Origin: DASPLX01 sp035627375 | GTDB taxonomy: Bacteria > Pseudomonadota > Gammaproteobacteria > Burkholderiales > Burkholderiaceae_D | NCBI GenBank assembly: GCA_035627375.1 | Contig: DASPLX010000046.1 | Coordinates: forward strand, 62,001-126,000 | Reading direction: 5' to 3' | Length of the DNA stretch: 64,000 nt | In this document: piece after piece, positions 40,429 to 48,937 of the stretch | Numbering within the stretch: the first letter of the stretch is position 1 | Layout of the letters: every line of letters begins with the position of its first letter | The notes under the pieces: model-generated | What the model was told of the DNA's origin: nothing | The model's input: the letters and a program-made list of their open reading frames with translations, nothing else | Databases searched by the model: none | Position numbers and translations under genes: made by a program

Positions 40429-43050
40429 TCATTCCGCCGCCAGCATGCTTTTCTTCGGCGTCAGCCACTTGAGCGTTTCCGCCGCCTTCTTGCCGGCAAT
40501 GAAAGCGTGATCGGAGTTGTAATACTCCCATTCGCTGTAACGGCCCGCCAATTGGATGCCGTAGCCGGCCAACCAAGTCTTGATGGCCGCGACATTGCCG
40601 GCGCGCGCATGGTCGTAGATCACATAGGCATACGGCAAGTCGACTTGATTGGCGGTGATGAGCGTGTCGTCCGCGCGCATCAGGCCGACCCGTACGCAGT
40701 CGGCGACGCAGCGCTCGATCAACGCGGCTCCCTCGCAAGGCAAGGGGTGCTCGGGCGAATGGGAAATTTCGCAGGTGAGGCCGAAGCCGCCCGGCGGATT
40801 GCAGTGCGGACTGGCATTGCCCTGTACGAAAATGCGGTGGAACACCGTATCTTCCGGAAAATAGATCCAGTGCTTGTCGGTAAGGCGCTCCCGCGCCACG
40901 CCGAGGTTCACGCAGCGCACCGATATATGGCGCAAGGCGCGCGCCGCGTCCTGGATCTCCTCGGGCGCCTCCTCGCCGATCAGTCGTACGAGCTCCGGCA
41001 ACGGCATCGTGCTGATCAGGTTTTCGTAGCGGAAGCGCCGGCCATCGGCTAGCGCCACGACATGCTCGCCCGGCGAAAGCTGCACGACTTCCGCGTTCAA
41101 TTCGATGGTGCCCTTGATCAGCGGCACGAATGCCGACATCAACGCTTGAAAACCGCCCCGCAGCGGATAACCGAAACGCGCGTTCGGTCCCATCGGCCGC
41201 GGCACCGGCCGCAACGCGCCCTCGATGATCTGCTCGAGATCGGGCAGCGGCACCCGGCCTCCGAGCCAGGAGGTTTCCATCTCGCTCAACGGCACTTTCC
41301 ACAGCTTGGTGTTATAGGGGATCGCGAAATGCTTGGCGATGCCGCCCCCCCAGATCCGGTAGATGAATTCCTCGAAATTGGCCGGCTCGCGTGCGGCATC
41401 GCCGCGTAACGCTTTGGGCGCCATCGGCCCCAACTCGATGGCGCTGTCGCCGCAGCAATCTTCGGCCCCCCCGGACTCCCTGTCCTTGAGTCCGCCGCAT
41501 GCCGCATTGCCCGCATCGCCAAAGCGCGCCGCGATCGCTCCCATGATGCATTCCTTGATCACATCGGGCGGCAAACCGTACAACGCTCCCTGAAACGGAT
41601 AGCGGGTATAGACCCGCTTGCTGTAGATCCAGGCTTCGCGATCCTGCCAATGCAAGTTGTTTCCGAGCAGCGTCCGGTAGAGCTCCAGCACATAGTCGTC
41701 GTTCGAGAACATGATATGGCCGGCATAATCGAAGGTGAATCCCTTGTCTTCGATCGATCGGCACCAGCCGCCGACCGCGCCGTTTCGCTCCAGCAGCAAG
41801 ACCTCTTCGTCGAGATGATAGGCGGCCGACAGTCCCGTCGGTCCGGCGCCGATGATCACGCATTTCACGTTCGGTTGGAGCACCGTCGCCCGCAACGGAT
41901 TGACCTGCGCATTGCCGTCGGACGCTTCGGCGGACGGGAGCTTGCGCAAGGCGCGCTCGGTCTGCAAGGCTTCGATCAGGTCGCGCATGCGCGTTGCCGT
42001 GCTTTCCCACGACGTCCTCGCCAGCACCGCGCGCATCCGGGCGGCGAGTTCCGCCTGCTGCTCCGGCGTCGCCAGCAACGCCGCTTCGCAGGCGGCCACG
42101 AAGGACGGCGCATCGCCCGCGATCGCGACGATGCCGGAGTACGGCCCGGCCACGTCGGCGATCGGCGTGCTGACGATCGGCAATCCGGCGGCCATGTATT
42201 CGAGCGTCTTGGTCGGACTGATGAAGCGGGTCGATTCATTCAAGGCGAACGGCAGCAGGCAGACGTCCCAGCCTGCGAGGAATTGCGGCAGGGCCGCGTA
42301 TGGTTGATGCCCGAGATAATGGATGTTCGGCCGCTGCGGCAGCGCCGCCGGGTCGATCTTGGCGACCGGGCCGACCAGCACGATCTGCCAGCGCGGATGC
42401 GCATCGGCGACATGGGCGATCAGCCCGGCGTCGAAGCGCTCGTCGATGACGCCGTAAAAGCCGAGCCGCGGGCCGGGAATGCTCTTGTGCGCGGGATGGG
42501 TGTTGGTCCGATCGAGCGCCTGTTCGAAATGCGCCGCGTCGACGCTGCTGGGAAAGCAGTGAACGTTCGGATGGCGTTCCCGCTTGGCCGCGTACAGGCT
42601 CGGTCCGCCGGTGAACACGATGTCGGCGACCTTGAGCAGCGCGTTCTCGCGCTGTACCAATTGCTTGGGCGCGTTCTTGAAGGCGGACAGTTCGTCCATG
42701 CAATCGTACACCACGATCCGCGGATGCAATTCCTGCAGCAGCGGCAGCGCCATCGGCGTGTAAAACCAGGCGATGTGGTCGTCGTAATCCGCGATCAGTT
42801 GCCGCAGGAGCCTGCGCAACTGCGGCAATTGATCGTCGTGGAAGCCGGACAGCGGAATCGTGGTGTGCGGCCGGTAGACCGTGACGCCAGGTGCCGGCGA
42901 AGAAATGCTGAAACGGCATTCCCCTTCGGAGTACACCGGTTCTTCGATGAATACGATCGGAAAATAGCGGGCAAGGTGCGACAACAGATGCTGCGGTCGC
43001 TGGTAGACGAAATCCCAGCGCAGATGGGAGAAGACGATAATGGCGGGCAT
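40429..43050 (-). CDS. Glycosyltransferase - UDP-galactopyranose-mutase-like fusion protein
   Basis: One frame of 873 residues holds two enzymes. Residues 1-375 are a GT-B glycosyltransferase (FSHLRWDFVYQRPQHLLSHL, then SPTKTLEYMAAGLPIVSTPI at 278-297). Residues 395-873 are an FAD-binding amine-oxidase/UDP-galactopyranose-mutase-like domain (IIGAGPTGLSAAYHL with Gly at 401, 403 and 406; ERNGAVGGWC; YAGHIMFSNDDYVLELYRTL; YNTKLWKVPLSEM). A Cys-rich insert (GNAACGGL, EDCCGDS) lies near residue 545. It could isomerise or oxidise a sugar and transfer it. Donor unknown. It is divergent from galU across a 590-bp control region. Confidence 0.9.
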   Translation of the reverse strand: MPAIIVFSHLRWDFVYQRPQHLLSHLARYFPIVFIEEPVYSEGECRFSISSPAPGVTVYRPHTTIPLSGFHDDQLPQLRRLLRQLIADYDDHIAWFYTPMALPLLQELHPRIVVYDCMDELSAFKNAPKQLVQRENALLKVADIVFTGGPSLYAAKRERHPNVHCFPSSVDAAHFEQALDRTNTHPAHKSIPGPRLGFYGVIDERFDAGLIAHVADAHPRWQIVLVGPVAKIDPAALPQRPNIHYLGHQPYAALPQFLAGWDVCLLPFALNESTRFISPTKTLEYMAAGLPIVSTPIADVAGPYSGIVAIAGDAPSFVAACEAALLATPEQQAELAARMRAVLARTSWESTATRMRDLIEALQTERALRKLPSAEASDGNAQVNPLRATVLQPNVKCVIIGAGPTGLSAAYHLDEEVLLLERNGAVGGWCRSIEDKGFTFDYAGHIMFSNDDYVLELYRTLLGNNLHWQDREAWIYSKRVYTRYPFQGALYGLPPDVIKECIMGAIAARFGDAGNAACGGLKDRESGGAEDCCGDSAIELGPMAPKALRGDAAREPANFEEFIYRIWGGGIAKHFAIPYNTKLWKVPLSEMETSWLGGRVPLPDLEQIIEGALRPVPRPMGPNARFGYPLRGGFQALMSAFVPLIKGTIELNAEVVQLSPGEHVVALADGRRFRYENLISTMPLPELVRLIGEEAPEEIQDAARALRHISVRCVNLGVARERLTDKHWIYFPEDTVFHRIFVQGNASPHCNPPGGFGLTCEISHSPEHPLPCEGAALIERCVADCVRVGLMRADDTLITANQVDLPYAYVIYDHARAGNVAAIKTWLAGYGIQLAGRYSEWEYYNSDHAFIAGKKAAETLKWLTPKKSMLAAE

Positions 43051-43140
43051 GCGGTCTCCTTGTCGCCTCGGAATCGGGCATGAATGGGATGACGAACGGC
43101 CGTGCGGCGGCTAGGCACTCGTTCGGCGGCTGATTGCTCA

Positions 43141-43156
43141 CGCAAGACATATGCCG
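43141..43156 (-). promoter_or_regulatory. Weaker sigma-54 promoter candidate of the GT-UGM fusion gene
   Basis: The minus strand reads CGGCATA-TGTC-TTGCG, GG-N10-GC, 8 of 12 consensus bases. It lies 90 bp upstream of the ATG and 180-225 bp from the tandem elements. Confidence 0.4.
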
Positions 43157-43335
43157 AACGGCCCGGCCGGCTTTTTTTCCCCGGACGAGCCGGTTCGCGG
43201 AAACCGGGATCGAGAGACATCCGCTGGTATCCGCATCCGGATTGCATGACGGAAGGCTAGCCCTGCCGCCCGCTCCGTAGCGAAAGGAAGTGCGTGCGAG
43301 CAATGCCGGCGATACATCGTGGAAAGCGCCGGATC

Positions 43336-43365
43336 GTAAGATTTACATCGCGCAGTAAAACCTAC
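43336..43365. promoter_or_regulatory. Tandem candidate activator sites between fusion GT and galU
   Basis: GTAA-GAT-TTAC (43336-43346) and GTAA-AAC-CTAC (43355-43365) start 19 bp apart, and both continue ACATCG. Spacing and extension match those at 12747-12776. A spacing near two helical turns would place two activator dimers on the same DNA face. Confidence 0.52.
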
Positions 43366-43450
43366 ATCGGCCGTTCGTTCGGACCGAATGTTCCCGCCCG
43401 TTTCACCTTGAAACAACCATGCACGGCGGCATTTCGCGCCATCCGCCGCT

Positions 43451-43466
43451 CGGTATGTTTTCTGCT
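43451..43466 (+). promoter_or_regulatory. Weaker sigma-54 promoter candidate of galU
   Basis: CGGTATG-TTTT-CTGCT has GG-N10-GC and a T-rich spacer but only 8 of 12 consensus positions. It lies 86-115 bp downstream of the tandem elements. The leader to galU would be about 160 nt. Confidence 0.35.
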
Positions 43467-43640
43467 TTGGAGCATCCATACGATTCGCGCCAGGGCGTGG
43501 CAGGACCGATCGACCTTCATCGTCGGCGGCAAGCATTGACGCCGCTTAAAACAACCGCGCCGCAATCGGTTCTCATACACGATGGCGCAAGAGCCCATCA
43601 TGTCCAGACACTTGAAGCCAAGAGCAGAAAGAACACGACC

Positions 43641-44537
43641 ATGACAAAGATTCGCAAAGCAGTCTTTCCAGTGGCCGGCCTCGGCACGCGTTTTTTACCC
43701 GCCACCAAGGCCTCTCCGAAGGAAATGCTGCCGATCGTCGACAAACCGCTGATCCAGTATGCCGTCGAGGAAGCCGCGGCGGCCGGCATCACCGAAATGA
43801 TCTTCGTGACCGGCCGCGGCAAGCAGGCGATCGAGGATCATTTCGACAAGGCCTATGAATTGGAGGCCGAGTTGGCCGCGCACGGCAAGGTCAAGCTGTT
43901 GACGGAAATCCGCAGCCTGTTGCCGAAGGATCTCCATTACTCCTATGTGCGGCAAAGCGAGGCGCTCGGGCTGGGCCATGCCGTCTTGTGCGCGCAATCG
44001 CTGGTGGGCGACGAACCCTTCGCCGTGCTGCTGGCCGACGATCTGATCGACGCCGACGTACCCGCCCTGCGCCAGATGACCGACTTGTTCGGGCAGCATG
44101 GCGATTCGATCGTGGGCGTGCAAAGCGTCCCGCTCGAACAGACGCCGCAGTACGGCGTCATCGCTCCCGAACCGATGGGAGTGCGCATCCATCGCATCGG
44201 CGGCATCGTCGAGAAGCCGCGGCCGGAAGATGCCCCCTCGACCTTGGGCGTGGTCGGACGCTATATCTTCACGCCGGAGATCTTTGCGCACCTCAAGAAT
44301 ACGAGGCCCGGCGCCGGCGGCGAAATCCAGCTCACCGACGCCATCGCGGCGATGCTGGGAACGTCGGCGGTGCTCGCTTACGAATTCAAGGGCCGCCGTT
44401 ACGATTGCGGCTCCAAGATCGGCTATCTGAAGGCGACCGTGTCGTATGCCTTGCGGCACCCGGCGATCGCCGAGGAGTTCTCCGAATTTCTCGTCGATTT
44501 GCAGCCCAAGCTGGGACGCCGCAAGATCGGCGCCTGA
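43641..44537 (+). CDS. galU: UTP-glucose-1-phosphate uridylyltransferase
   Basis: The 298-residue enzyme makes UDP-glucose from UTP and glucose 1-phosphate, the entry point to UDP-sugars for glycan synthesis. The nucleotide-binding motif GLGTRFLPATKASPKEMLPI and VDKPLIQYAVEEA are at the N-terminus. FAVLLADDLID carries the metal-binding Asp, and GVVGRYIFTPEIF and FKGRRYDCGSKIGYL follow. Full family length. It feeds UDP-glucose, and after oxidation UDP-glucuronate, to the UXS-like enzyme at 8.7 kb; this link is inference. Confidence 0.95.
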   Translation: MTKIRKAVFPVAGLGTRFLPATKASPKEMLPIVDKPLIQYAVEEAAAAGITEMIFVTGRGKQAIEDHFDKAYELEAELAAHGKVKLLTEIRSLLPKDLHYSYVRQSEALGLGHAVLCAQSLVGDEPFAVLLADDLIDADVPALRQMTDLFGQHGDSIVGVQSVPLEQTPQYGVIAPEPMGVRIHRIGGIVEKPRPEDAPSTLGVVGRYIFTPEIFAHLKNTRPGAGGEIQLTDAIAAMLGTSAVLAYEFKGRRYDCGSKIGYLKATVSYALRHPAIAEEFSEFLVDLQPKLGRRKIGA

Positions 44538-44580
44538 CGGCGCTCCGGCGGGTCGATCGCGGCCCGCCGCTCCCCGGAAC

Positions 44581-44622
44581 GCATTTCCTAGAAAGTACCC
44601 GCCCGTGCTGTCTAAGAAATGC
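44581..44622. repeat. 12-bp inverted repeat just upstream of the hybrid kinase ribosome-binding site
   Basis: GCATTTCCTAGA (44581-44592) pairs with TCTAAGAAATGC (44611-44622) with one mismatch around an 18-nt loop. The Shine-Dalgarno GAGGAG follows at once. It could act as an operator or a translational control hairpin. Confidence 0.65.
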
Positions 44623-44635
44623 GAGGAGATACACC

Positions 44636-46033
44636 ATGCCGCCACCATCGGAAGACCCGGCGACGACCGCGCGCGGCGACGGATCGGCCGAGGCGTTCGC
44701 GCCGCCGGAGCGCGAAGTCGTCGAGAACCGTATTTCGCGCAGATCGCAGTTGCGGCGCGCCGAAGACCAATTGCTCCGGCACGATCTGGACGCCAAGATC
44801 CGGATGGAGAAGGAACGCGACGAGTTGCTGGCCAGAGAGCGCAACGCGCGCATTCAGGCCGAAACGGCGGCGCGCGCGCGGGACCAGTTCCTGGCCATCG
44901 TATCGCACGAACTGCGGGCGCCGCTCAACGGTATCCAGAGCTGGGCGCACGTGCTGGAGAATTACGTGAAGGAGGCCTCGTCCTCGCCGTTGGCGCAGCG
45001 AGCGCTGCTCGGCATCAAGACCGGCGTCGGCCAGCAGGTGCGCCTGATCGAGGATTTGCTCGACGTGACGCGCATGATGAGCGGCAAACTGCGCCTCGTG
45101 CGGCAACCGATGGCATTGCTGCCGGTGATTCAGGCGGCGGTCGAAAGCGTGCGCGCGATGGCGACCGCGAAGCATATCCATCTTTCCTGCAGCTACCGCA
45201 TCACGAACGAGCAGATCGAGGGCGACTCCGACCGCATCCAGCAAATCGTCTGGAACCTGCTGTCGAATGCCGTCAAGTTCACGCAGGAAGGCGGCAACGT
45301 CTGGTTGTCCGTCGGCGTCGTGGACCACGAGATCTGCGTGACCGTGCGCGACGACGGCATCGGCATTTCCCGGGACTTCCTGCCGCATCTGTTCGACCGT
45401 TTCAGCCAGGAAGACACGTCGAGCACGCGTGGCCACAGCGGGCTTGGTCTCGGCCTGTTCCTGGTGCGCCACCTGATCCGCCTGCATGACGGCCGGGTCG
45501 AGGCGTATAGCGAGGGCGAAGGCCGGGGCACGACTTTCGCGGTGCATCTTCCGTTGCGCCGCCAGCGCGAAAAATATCACGCTGCCGGACCCGGCAGCGA
45601 TGCCGATGTCCCGGTGGCCCTGCCCTCTTTGAGCGGCTTGCGCATACTGCTGGTCGACGATCAGGAAGAAACGCGGGAATCATTGGGCGTGGTCCTGACG
45701 AGTGCCGGCGCCGAGGTGTTTTCCGCCGGATCGGCGAAGGAAGTGCTCGATTGGCTGCCGACGCTGACGATGGCCGAAATGCCCGACATCCTGATTTGCG
45801 ATATCGCGATGCCCGTCGAAGACGGTTATTCGGTATTGCGCAAGATCCGCGCGTGGAAGACCGGCAACGGCTTCGCGCCGCTGCATCGCTTGCCCGCGCT
45901 CGCGCTCACGGCGTTCTCGCAGCGCGAGGACCGTATCCGCGCCCTGACCTCGGGTTTCCAGATGCATGTGACCAAGCCGGTGGCGCCGGAGGAATTGATC
46001 GTCGTCATCGCCACCATGGTGTTGCGCGGCTAA
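44636..46033 (+). CDS. Soluble hybrid histidine kinase with C-terminal receiver
   Basis: The 465-residue protein has an N-terminal coiled-coil region (residues about 30-85). The phosphoacceptor H91 is in FLAIVSHELRAPLNGI. The ATPase has N-box NLLSNAVKF (208-216), G1 RDDGIGIS (238-245) and G2 GHSGLGLGLFLVRHL. A receiver domain from about residue 335 has the acidic pair DD (341-342), phosphoacceptor D389 and the late Lys in VTKPVAP. No membrane segment or PAS/GAF domain is seen. The signal may come through a partner. It is convergent with the sigma-54 activator gene, 45 bp away, its likely partner (inference). Confidence 0.92.
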   Translation: MPPPSEDPATTARGDGSAEAFAPPEREVVENRISRRSQLRRAEDQLLRHDLDAKIRMEKERDELLARERNARIQAETAARARDQFLAIVSHELRAPLNGIQSWAHVLENYVKEASSSPLAQRALLGIKTGVGQQVRLIEDLLDVTRMMSGKLRLVRQPMALLPVIQAAVESVRAMATAKHIHLSCSYRITNEQIEGDSDRIQQIVWNLLSNAVKFTQEGGNVWLSVGVVDHEICVTVRDDGIGISRDFLPHLFDRFSQEDTSSTRGHSGLGLGLFLVRHLIRLHDGRVEAYSEGEGRGTTFAVHLPLRRQREKYHAAGPGSDADVPVALPSLSGLRILLVDDQEETRESLGVVLTSAGAEVFSAGSAKEVLDWLPTLTMAEMPDILICDIAMPVEDGYSVLRKIRAWKTGNGFAPLHRLPALALTAFSQREDRIRALTSGFQMHVTKPVAPEELIVVIATMVLRG

Positions 46034-46078
46034 CGGTTTCCGGGGCTGCGTGCCCCTTGTTTGAGTTCATAACAGCCT

Positions 46079-47536
46079 CTAGAGGACGCCGGCCGGATAC
46101 GCGCCGCCGGGGGCATCCCCGGGCGGCCCGCTCATTCCCGGAACCTCTATGGCCGGCAGCTCCTTGCCCCCTGACAGGCGCTCCTTGCCGTCGCCCGGTT
46201 CGCTGCCATATTCCTCGAGACGGTTGTAGAGCGTCTTGAGGCTGATGCCGAGAATGTCTGCGGCGCGCTTCTTGACGCCGCCGCACAATTCGAGCGTCGC
46301 GAAGATGAGCTTGCGATCGACTTCCGCCAGCGAGGTGCCGACCGGGATCGCCAGCGTCATGCCGGCGGACGCGGGCGAAGACACGCTGGTCGGCGTCAGC
46401 GTGGCGGCATCGATCACCTGGTCCGAAAGAATGTAGGCGCGCTGGATATAGTTGCGCAGCTCGCGCACATTTCCGGGCCAGTGATATTCCCGCAGGCTGG
46501 CCAATGCGTCGCGGCTCAATATCTTGCCGGTGCCGTGCGCCGCGTTCAATTCCTCGAGAAAATGCTGGGCCAGCAATTCGATGTCGGTGCCGCGTTCGCG
46601 CAACGGCGGTATCACGAGCGGAAACACGTTCAGACGGTGATAGAGATCGAGACGCAGCTTGCCGTCGGCGATGGCATCCTCCGGATCGCGATTGCTGGCC
46701 GCGATCACGCGCACGTCGGTTTCCAGTTCCTGGTTGGAACCGATGCGCATGAAAGAGCCTGTCTCCAGCACGCGCAGCAGCTTGACTTGCAGCTCGACCG
46801 GCATCTCGGTGATCTCGTCGAGGAACAACGTGCCGCCGTTGGCACGCTCGAAGTAACCCTTGTGCTGGCGATCGGCGCCGGTAAAGCTGCCTTTCTCGTG
46901 GCCGAAGATTTCGCTTTCGATCAGTTGCGGCGAAATCGCGCCGCAGTTCACGGGCAGGAACGGATGCCTCTGCCGCAGGCTCAAGTCATGAGTGGTGCGA
47001 GCGGCCAGTTCCTTGCCGGTCCCGCTTTCGCCGAGCAGGAGCACGGTGGCCTCGGTCGGCGCCACGCGCGCGATATGGTTGTACAGTTTCTGCATCACAG
47101 GCGCGGCGCCGAGCATCTGTCCGAAACGGCCGAGCTTGCGCAATTCGCCGCGCAAAGCGCCGATTTCCTCCTTCAAGTCGGAGGTGCGCGGCACGCGCGA
47201 GAGCAACGCCTTCAGCCTGCGAAGATTGACCGGCTTGGTCAGATAATCGGAGGCGCCCAGCCGCAACGCTTCCACGGCTGTTTCGACGCTCGCGTGGCCG
47301 GTGATCAAGATGAGCTGGGTCGTGGCATGGACGTCGACATCCTTGAAGATATCCATGCCGCTGCCGTCCGGCAGCTTGATGTCCACCAGCACCAGATCCG
47401 GGCGCCGCCGCAGTATCTGCTGCTGCGCCTCGCGCACCGAGCCGGCTATCGCGGTCGTGAACCCCTCGGCCGCCGTAATCTCGATCAATGCGTCCCGGGT
47501 ATTGCTATCGTCGTCGACAATCAGTACGTGCGGCAT
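46079..47536 (-). CDS. NtrC-family sigma-54-dependent response regulator
   Basis: The 485-residue protein has three domains. The receiver (residues 1-115) has D9/D10, D52 and K101. The AAA+ domain has Walker A GESGTGKE (169-176), the sigma-54 contact loop GSFTGA (216-221, with Ser in place of the usual Ala) and Walker B GGTLFLDE (234-241). The C-terminal Fis-type helix-turn-helix (KKRAADILGISLKTLYNRL) lies near 425-450. A Pro/Gly-rich tail of about 30 residues follows. It opens sigma-54 promoters using ATP. Many -24/-12 promoters nearby make it the leading candidate for their activator. Confidence 0.95.
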   Translation of the reverse strand: MPHVLIVDDDSNTRDALIEITAAEGFTTAIAGSVREAQQQILRRRPDLVLVDIKLPDGSGMDIFKDVDVHATTQLILITGHASVETAVEALRLGASDYLTKPVNLRRLKALLSRVPRTSDLKEEIGALRGELRKLGRFGQMLGAAPVMQKLYNHIARVAPTEATVLLLGESGTGKELAARTTHDLSLRQRHPFLPVNCGAISPQLIESEIFGHEKGSFTGADRQHKGYFERANGGTLFLDEITEMPVELQVKLLRVLETGSFMRIGSNQELETDVRVIAASNRDPEDAIADGKLRLDLYHRLNVFPLVIPPLRERGTDIELLAQHFLEELNAAHGTGKILSRDALASLREYHWPGNVRELRNYIQRAYILSDQVIDAATLTPTSVSSPASAGMTLAIPVGTSLAEVDRKLIFATLELCGGVKKRAADILGISLKTLYNRLEEYGSEPGDGKERLSGGKELPAIEVPGMSGPPGDAPGGAYPAGVL

Positions 47537-47744
47537 GGCTTCCTATCCTTTGTCTTCGACCGACTTTCATTTTCCACGCCCTATCTATCCTGCATTCTTA
47601 TCGATCACATGAAGCCCTATCGCAGGTCAGCAATTAGACAAGGGGGTACGCGGATGGATTCGACACTAGTCATGATGTAACCCAACCGCGGCGGCAATAG
47701 CACATAAGCGCCGCAGCAGTCCGCTTGAAAAAGTGGGGAACAGG

Positions 47745-47791
47745 AAAAACGATGCATTGCCGGACCCCGCCTACCGGCGCCCGGCAATGCA
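47745..47791 (-). terminator. Terminator after the BON-domain gene
   Basis: TGCATTGCCGG and CCGGCAATGCA form a perfect 11-bp stem with a 17-nt loop. On the minus strand it is followed, after a short gap, by five T residues. It lies 15 bp beyond the BON-domain stop. Confidence 0.7.
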
Positions 47792-47805
47792 AGACAGGCG
47801 GGCTC

Positions 47806-48312
47806 TTAGGGCTTGACGGCCACTTTGTTCTGCACGCCTTTTACGCCGTCGGTATTGAGCGCGATCTTTTGGACCCGGTCCATTTGCGCCTGGCTCTTGA
47901 CCGTTCCGGTCAGGGTGACCTCTCCGCCTTTCGTCTCGACCGAAACATCGGTACCCTTGATGTCGGGGTCGGCCAGCAAGGCCGCCTTGACCTTGGTGGT
48001 GATGACGCTATCGTCGACTGCGGCACCGGCCCTAGTCGCCGCACCCGAAGCCCCGGACGAATCGGAGGGCGCCGGCGGCGAAGCTCGCGTGGCATCCGAC
48101 GAACCGGAGGAAGCGCCCGACGACATGCCGCTACTCGCTTGTCCGGCGGTATCGGCACTGCCGGCGCGCGAAGCCGTGCTCATATCGGTCTCACTTTCTC
48201 CCGACGAGGCTTGTTGCTCCGTTGAATCGCGACGGCCGCATCCTCCCGTAAAAACAAGAGTGAGTAAAGCTGCAGCAAGCATGGCCTGGGAAACTCTGGA
48301 TGGCACTGTCAT
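47806..48312 (-). CDS. BON-domain lipoprotein
   Basis: The 168-residue protein has a lipoprotein signal (AALLTLVFTGGC, lipobox TGGC). A Ser/Ala/Gly-rich linker spans about residues 25-90, and a single BON domain follows (DDSVITTKVKAALLADPDIK, GGEVTLTGTVKSQAQMDRVQ, TDGVKGVQNKV). BON domains bind phospholipid or peptidoglycan-associated partners in osmotically induced proteins such as OsmY. AAGGATA precedes the ATG. It lies 124 bp after the Ser/Thr/Gly-rich lipoprotein and may share its promoter. Confidence 0.9.
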   Translation of the reverse strand: MTVPSRVSQAMLAAALLTLVFTGGCGRRDSTEQQASSGESETDMSTASRAGSADTAGQASSGMSSGASSGSSDATRASPPAPSDSSGASGAATRAGAAVDDSVITTKVKAALLADPDIKGTDVSVETKGGEVTLTGTVKSQAQMDRVQKIALNTDGVKGVQNKVAVKP

Positions 48313-48436
48313 CTGTTTTTATCCTTTCGATGGCAAGAGAGCGGTTCACCCGGAATACTCCGGGCAATTCACGCTCTCGATAAGTACTGAAAATCCGGAA
48401 ATCGCCGGCAGCGCCGCGCATGCAACTGGTTTGCAG

Positions 48437-48838
48437 CTATTTGTTGGTGCTTGAACCGGTCGTCGATCCTGTCGATCCTGTCGATCCTGTCGAACCGGTC
48501 GTACCCGTGGTGCCTGAAGTGGAGCCGGAACCGCTAGGTGTCGTGGCGCTGGTGCCGCCTGTCGTTCCGCTCGTCGTATCGCTGCCGCTGGTGCTTGGAG
48601 GCGCCGTCGTGCCTGTCGTACCGGTCGCGTCGCTACCCGACGTTCCTGCCGAGGATGTGCCGCCGGTCGATCCGGTCGTACCCGTCGAACCGGTATCGCT
48701 GGGCGTGCCGGTCGCCGCAGTGGAGCCACCGCCGCTCGTACCTGCAGCCTGGTCGGTACCGCGATTGCAACCAGTAAACGCCAAGCTCAAAAGAGCTGCC
48801 AGCAGAACGAATTTTGAGGTTTGTGCGATTGCTTTCAT
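48437..48838 (-). CDS. Ser/Thr/Gly-repeat lipoprotein
   Basis: The 133-residue protein has a lipoprotein signal (KFVLLAALLSLAFTGC) followed by about 105 residues made almost only of Gly, Ser, Thr and a few Ala/Pro, in GST and TGTT repeats. It is presumably a disordered, surface-exposed or periplasmic spacer. No folded domain is seen. ATG 48838 follows AAAGGATCAG; the codon frame upstream is not needed. A sigma-54 promoter and a perfect GTAA-N3-TTAC dyad lie upstream. Confidence 0.82.
   Translation of the reverse strand: MKAIAQTSKFVLLAALLSLAFTGCNRGTDQAAGTSGGGSTAATGTPSDTGSTGTTGSTGGTSSAGTSGSDATGTTGTTAPPSTSGSDTTSGTTGGTSATTPSGSGSTSGTTGTTGSTGSTGSTGSTTGSSTNK
48462..48497. repeat. 9-bp tandem repeats encoding Gly-Ser-Thr
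   Basis: GTCGATCCT occurs three times without interruption (48462-48488), followed by the variant GTCGAACCG. On the coding strand each unit gives Gly-Ser-Thr, so copy-number change would alter length without frameshift. Confidence 0.85.
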
Positions 48839-48937
48839 CACTGATCCTTTCAAATAAGTTAAAAAACTTCACCCACATTGACCGCACGATCCGCAGTTGG
48901 TTTCTTAACTTTTCTGCATGGTCGGTTTCGAGAGGAA

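Larger units (their letters stand above)
43051..43640. other. 590-bp divergent control region between fusion GT and galU
   Basis: I see no convincing gene here. It contains tandem GTAA-N3-TTAC-type elements at 43336-43365, a weak leftward sigma-54 match (43141-43156) and a weak rightward one (43451-43466). A GC-rich palindromic stretch followed by seven T on the plus strand lies around 43154-43178, and an imperfect dyad at 43363-43390. The rightward ORF that runs into galU from 43419 is not supported by composition. Confidence 0.6.

Noticed and set aside
40519..40540. Two GTAA half-sites 18 bp apart upstream of the PRC-barrel promoter
   Set aside because: They lie inside the 3' coding end of the fusion glycosyltransferase, the spacing is 18 rather than 19, and they are explained by Tyr-Tyr codons.
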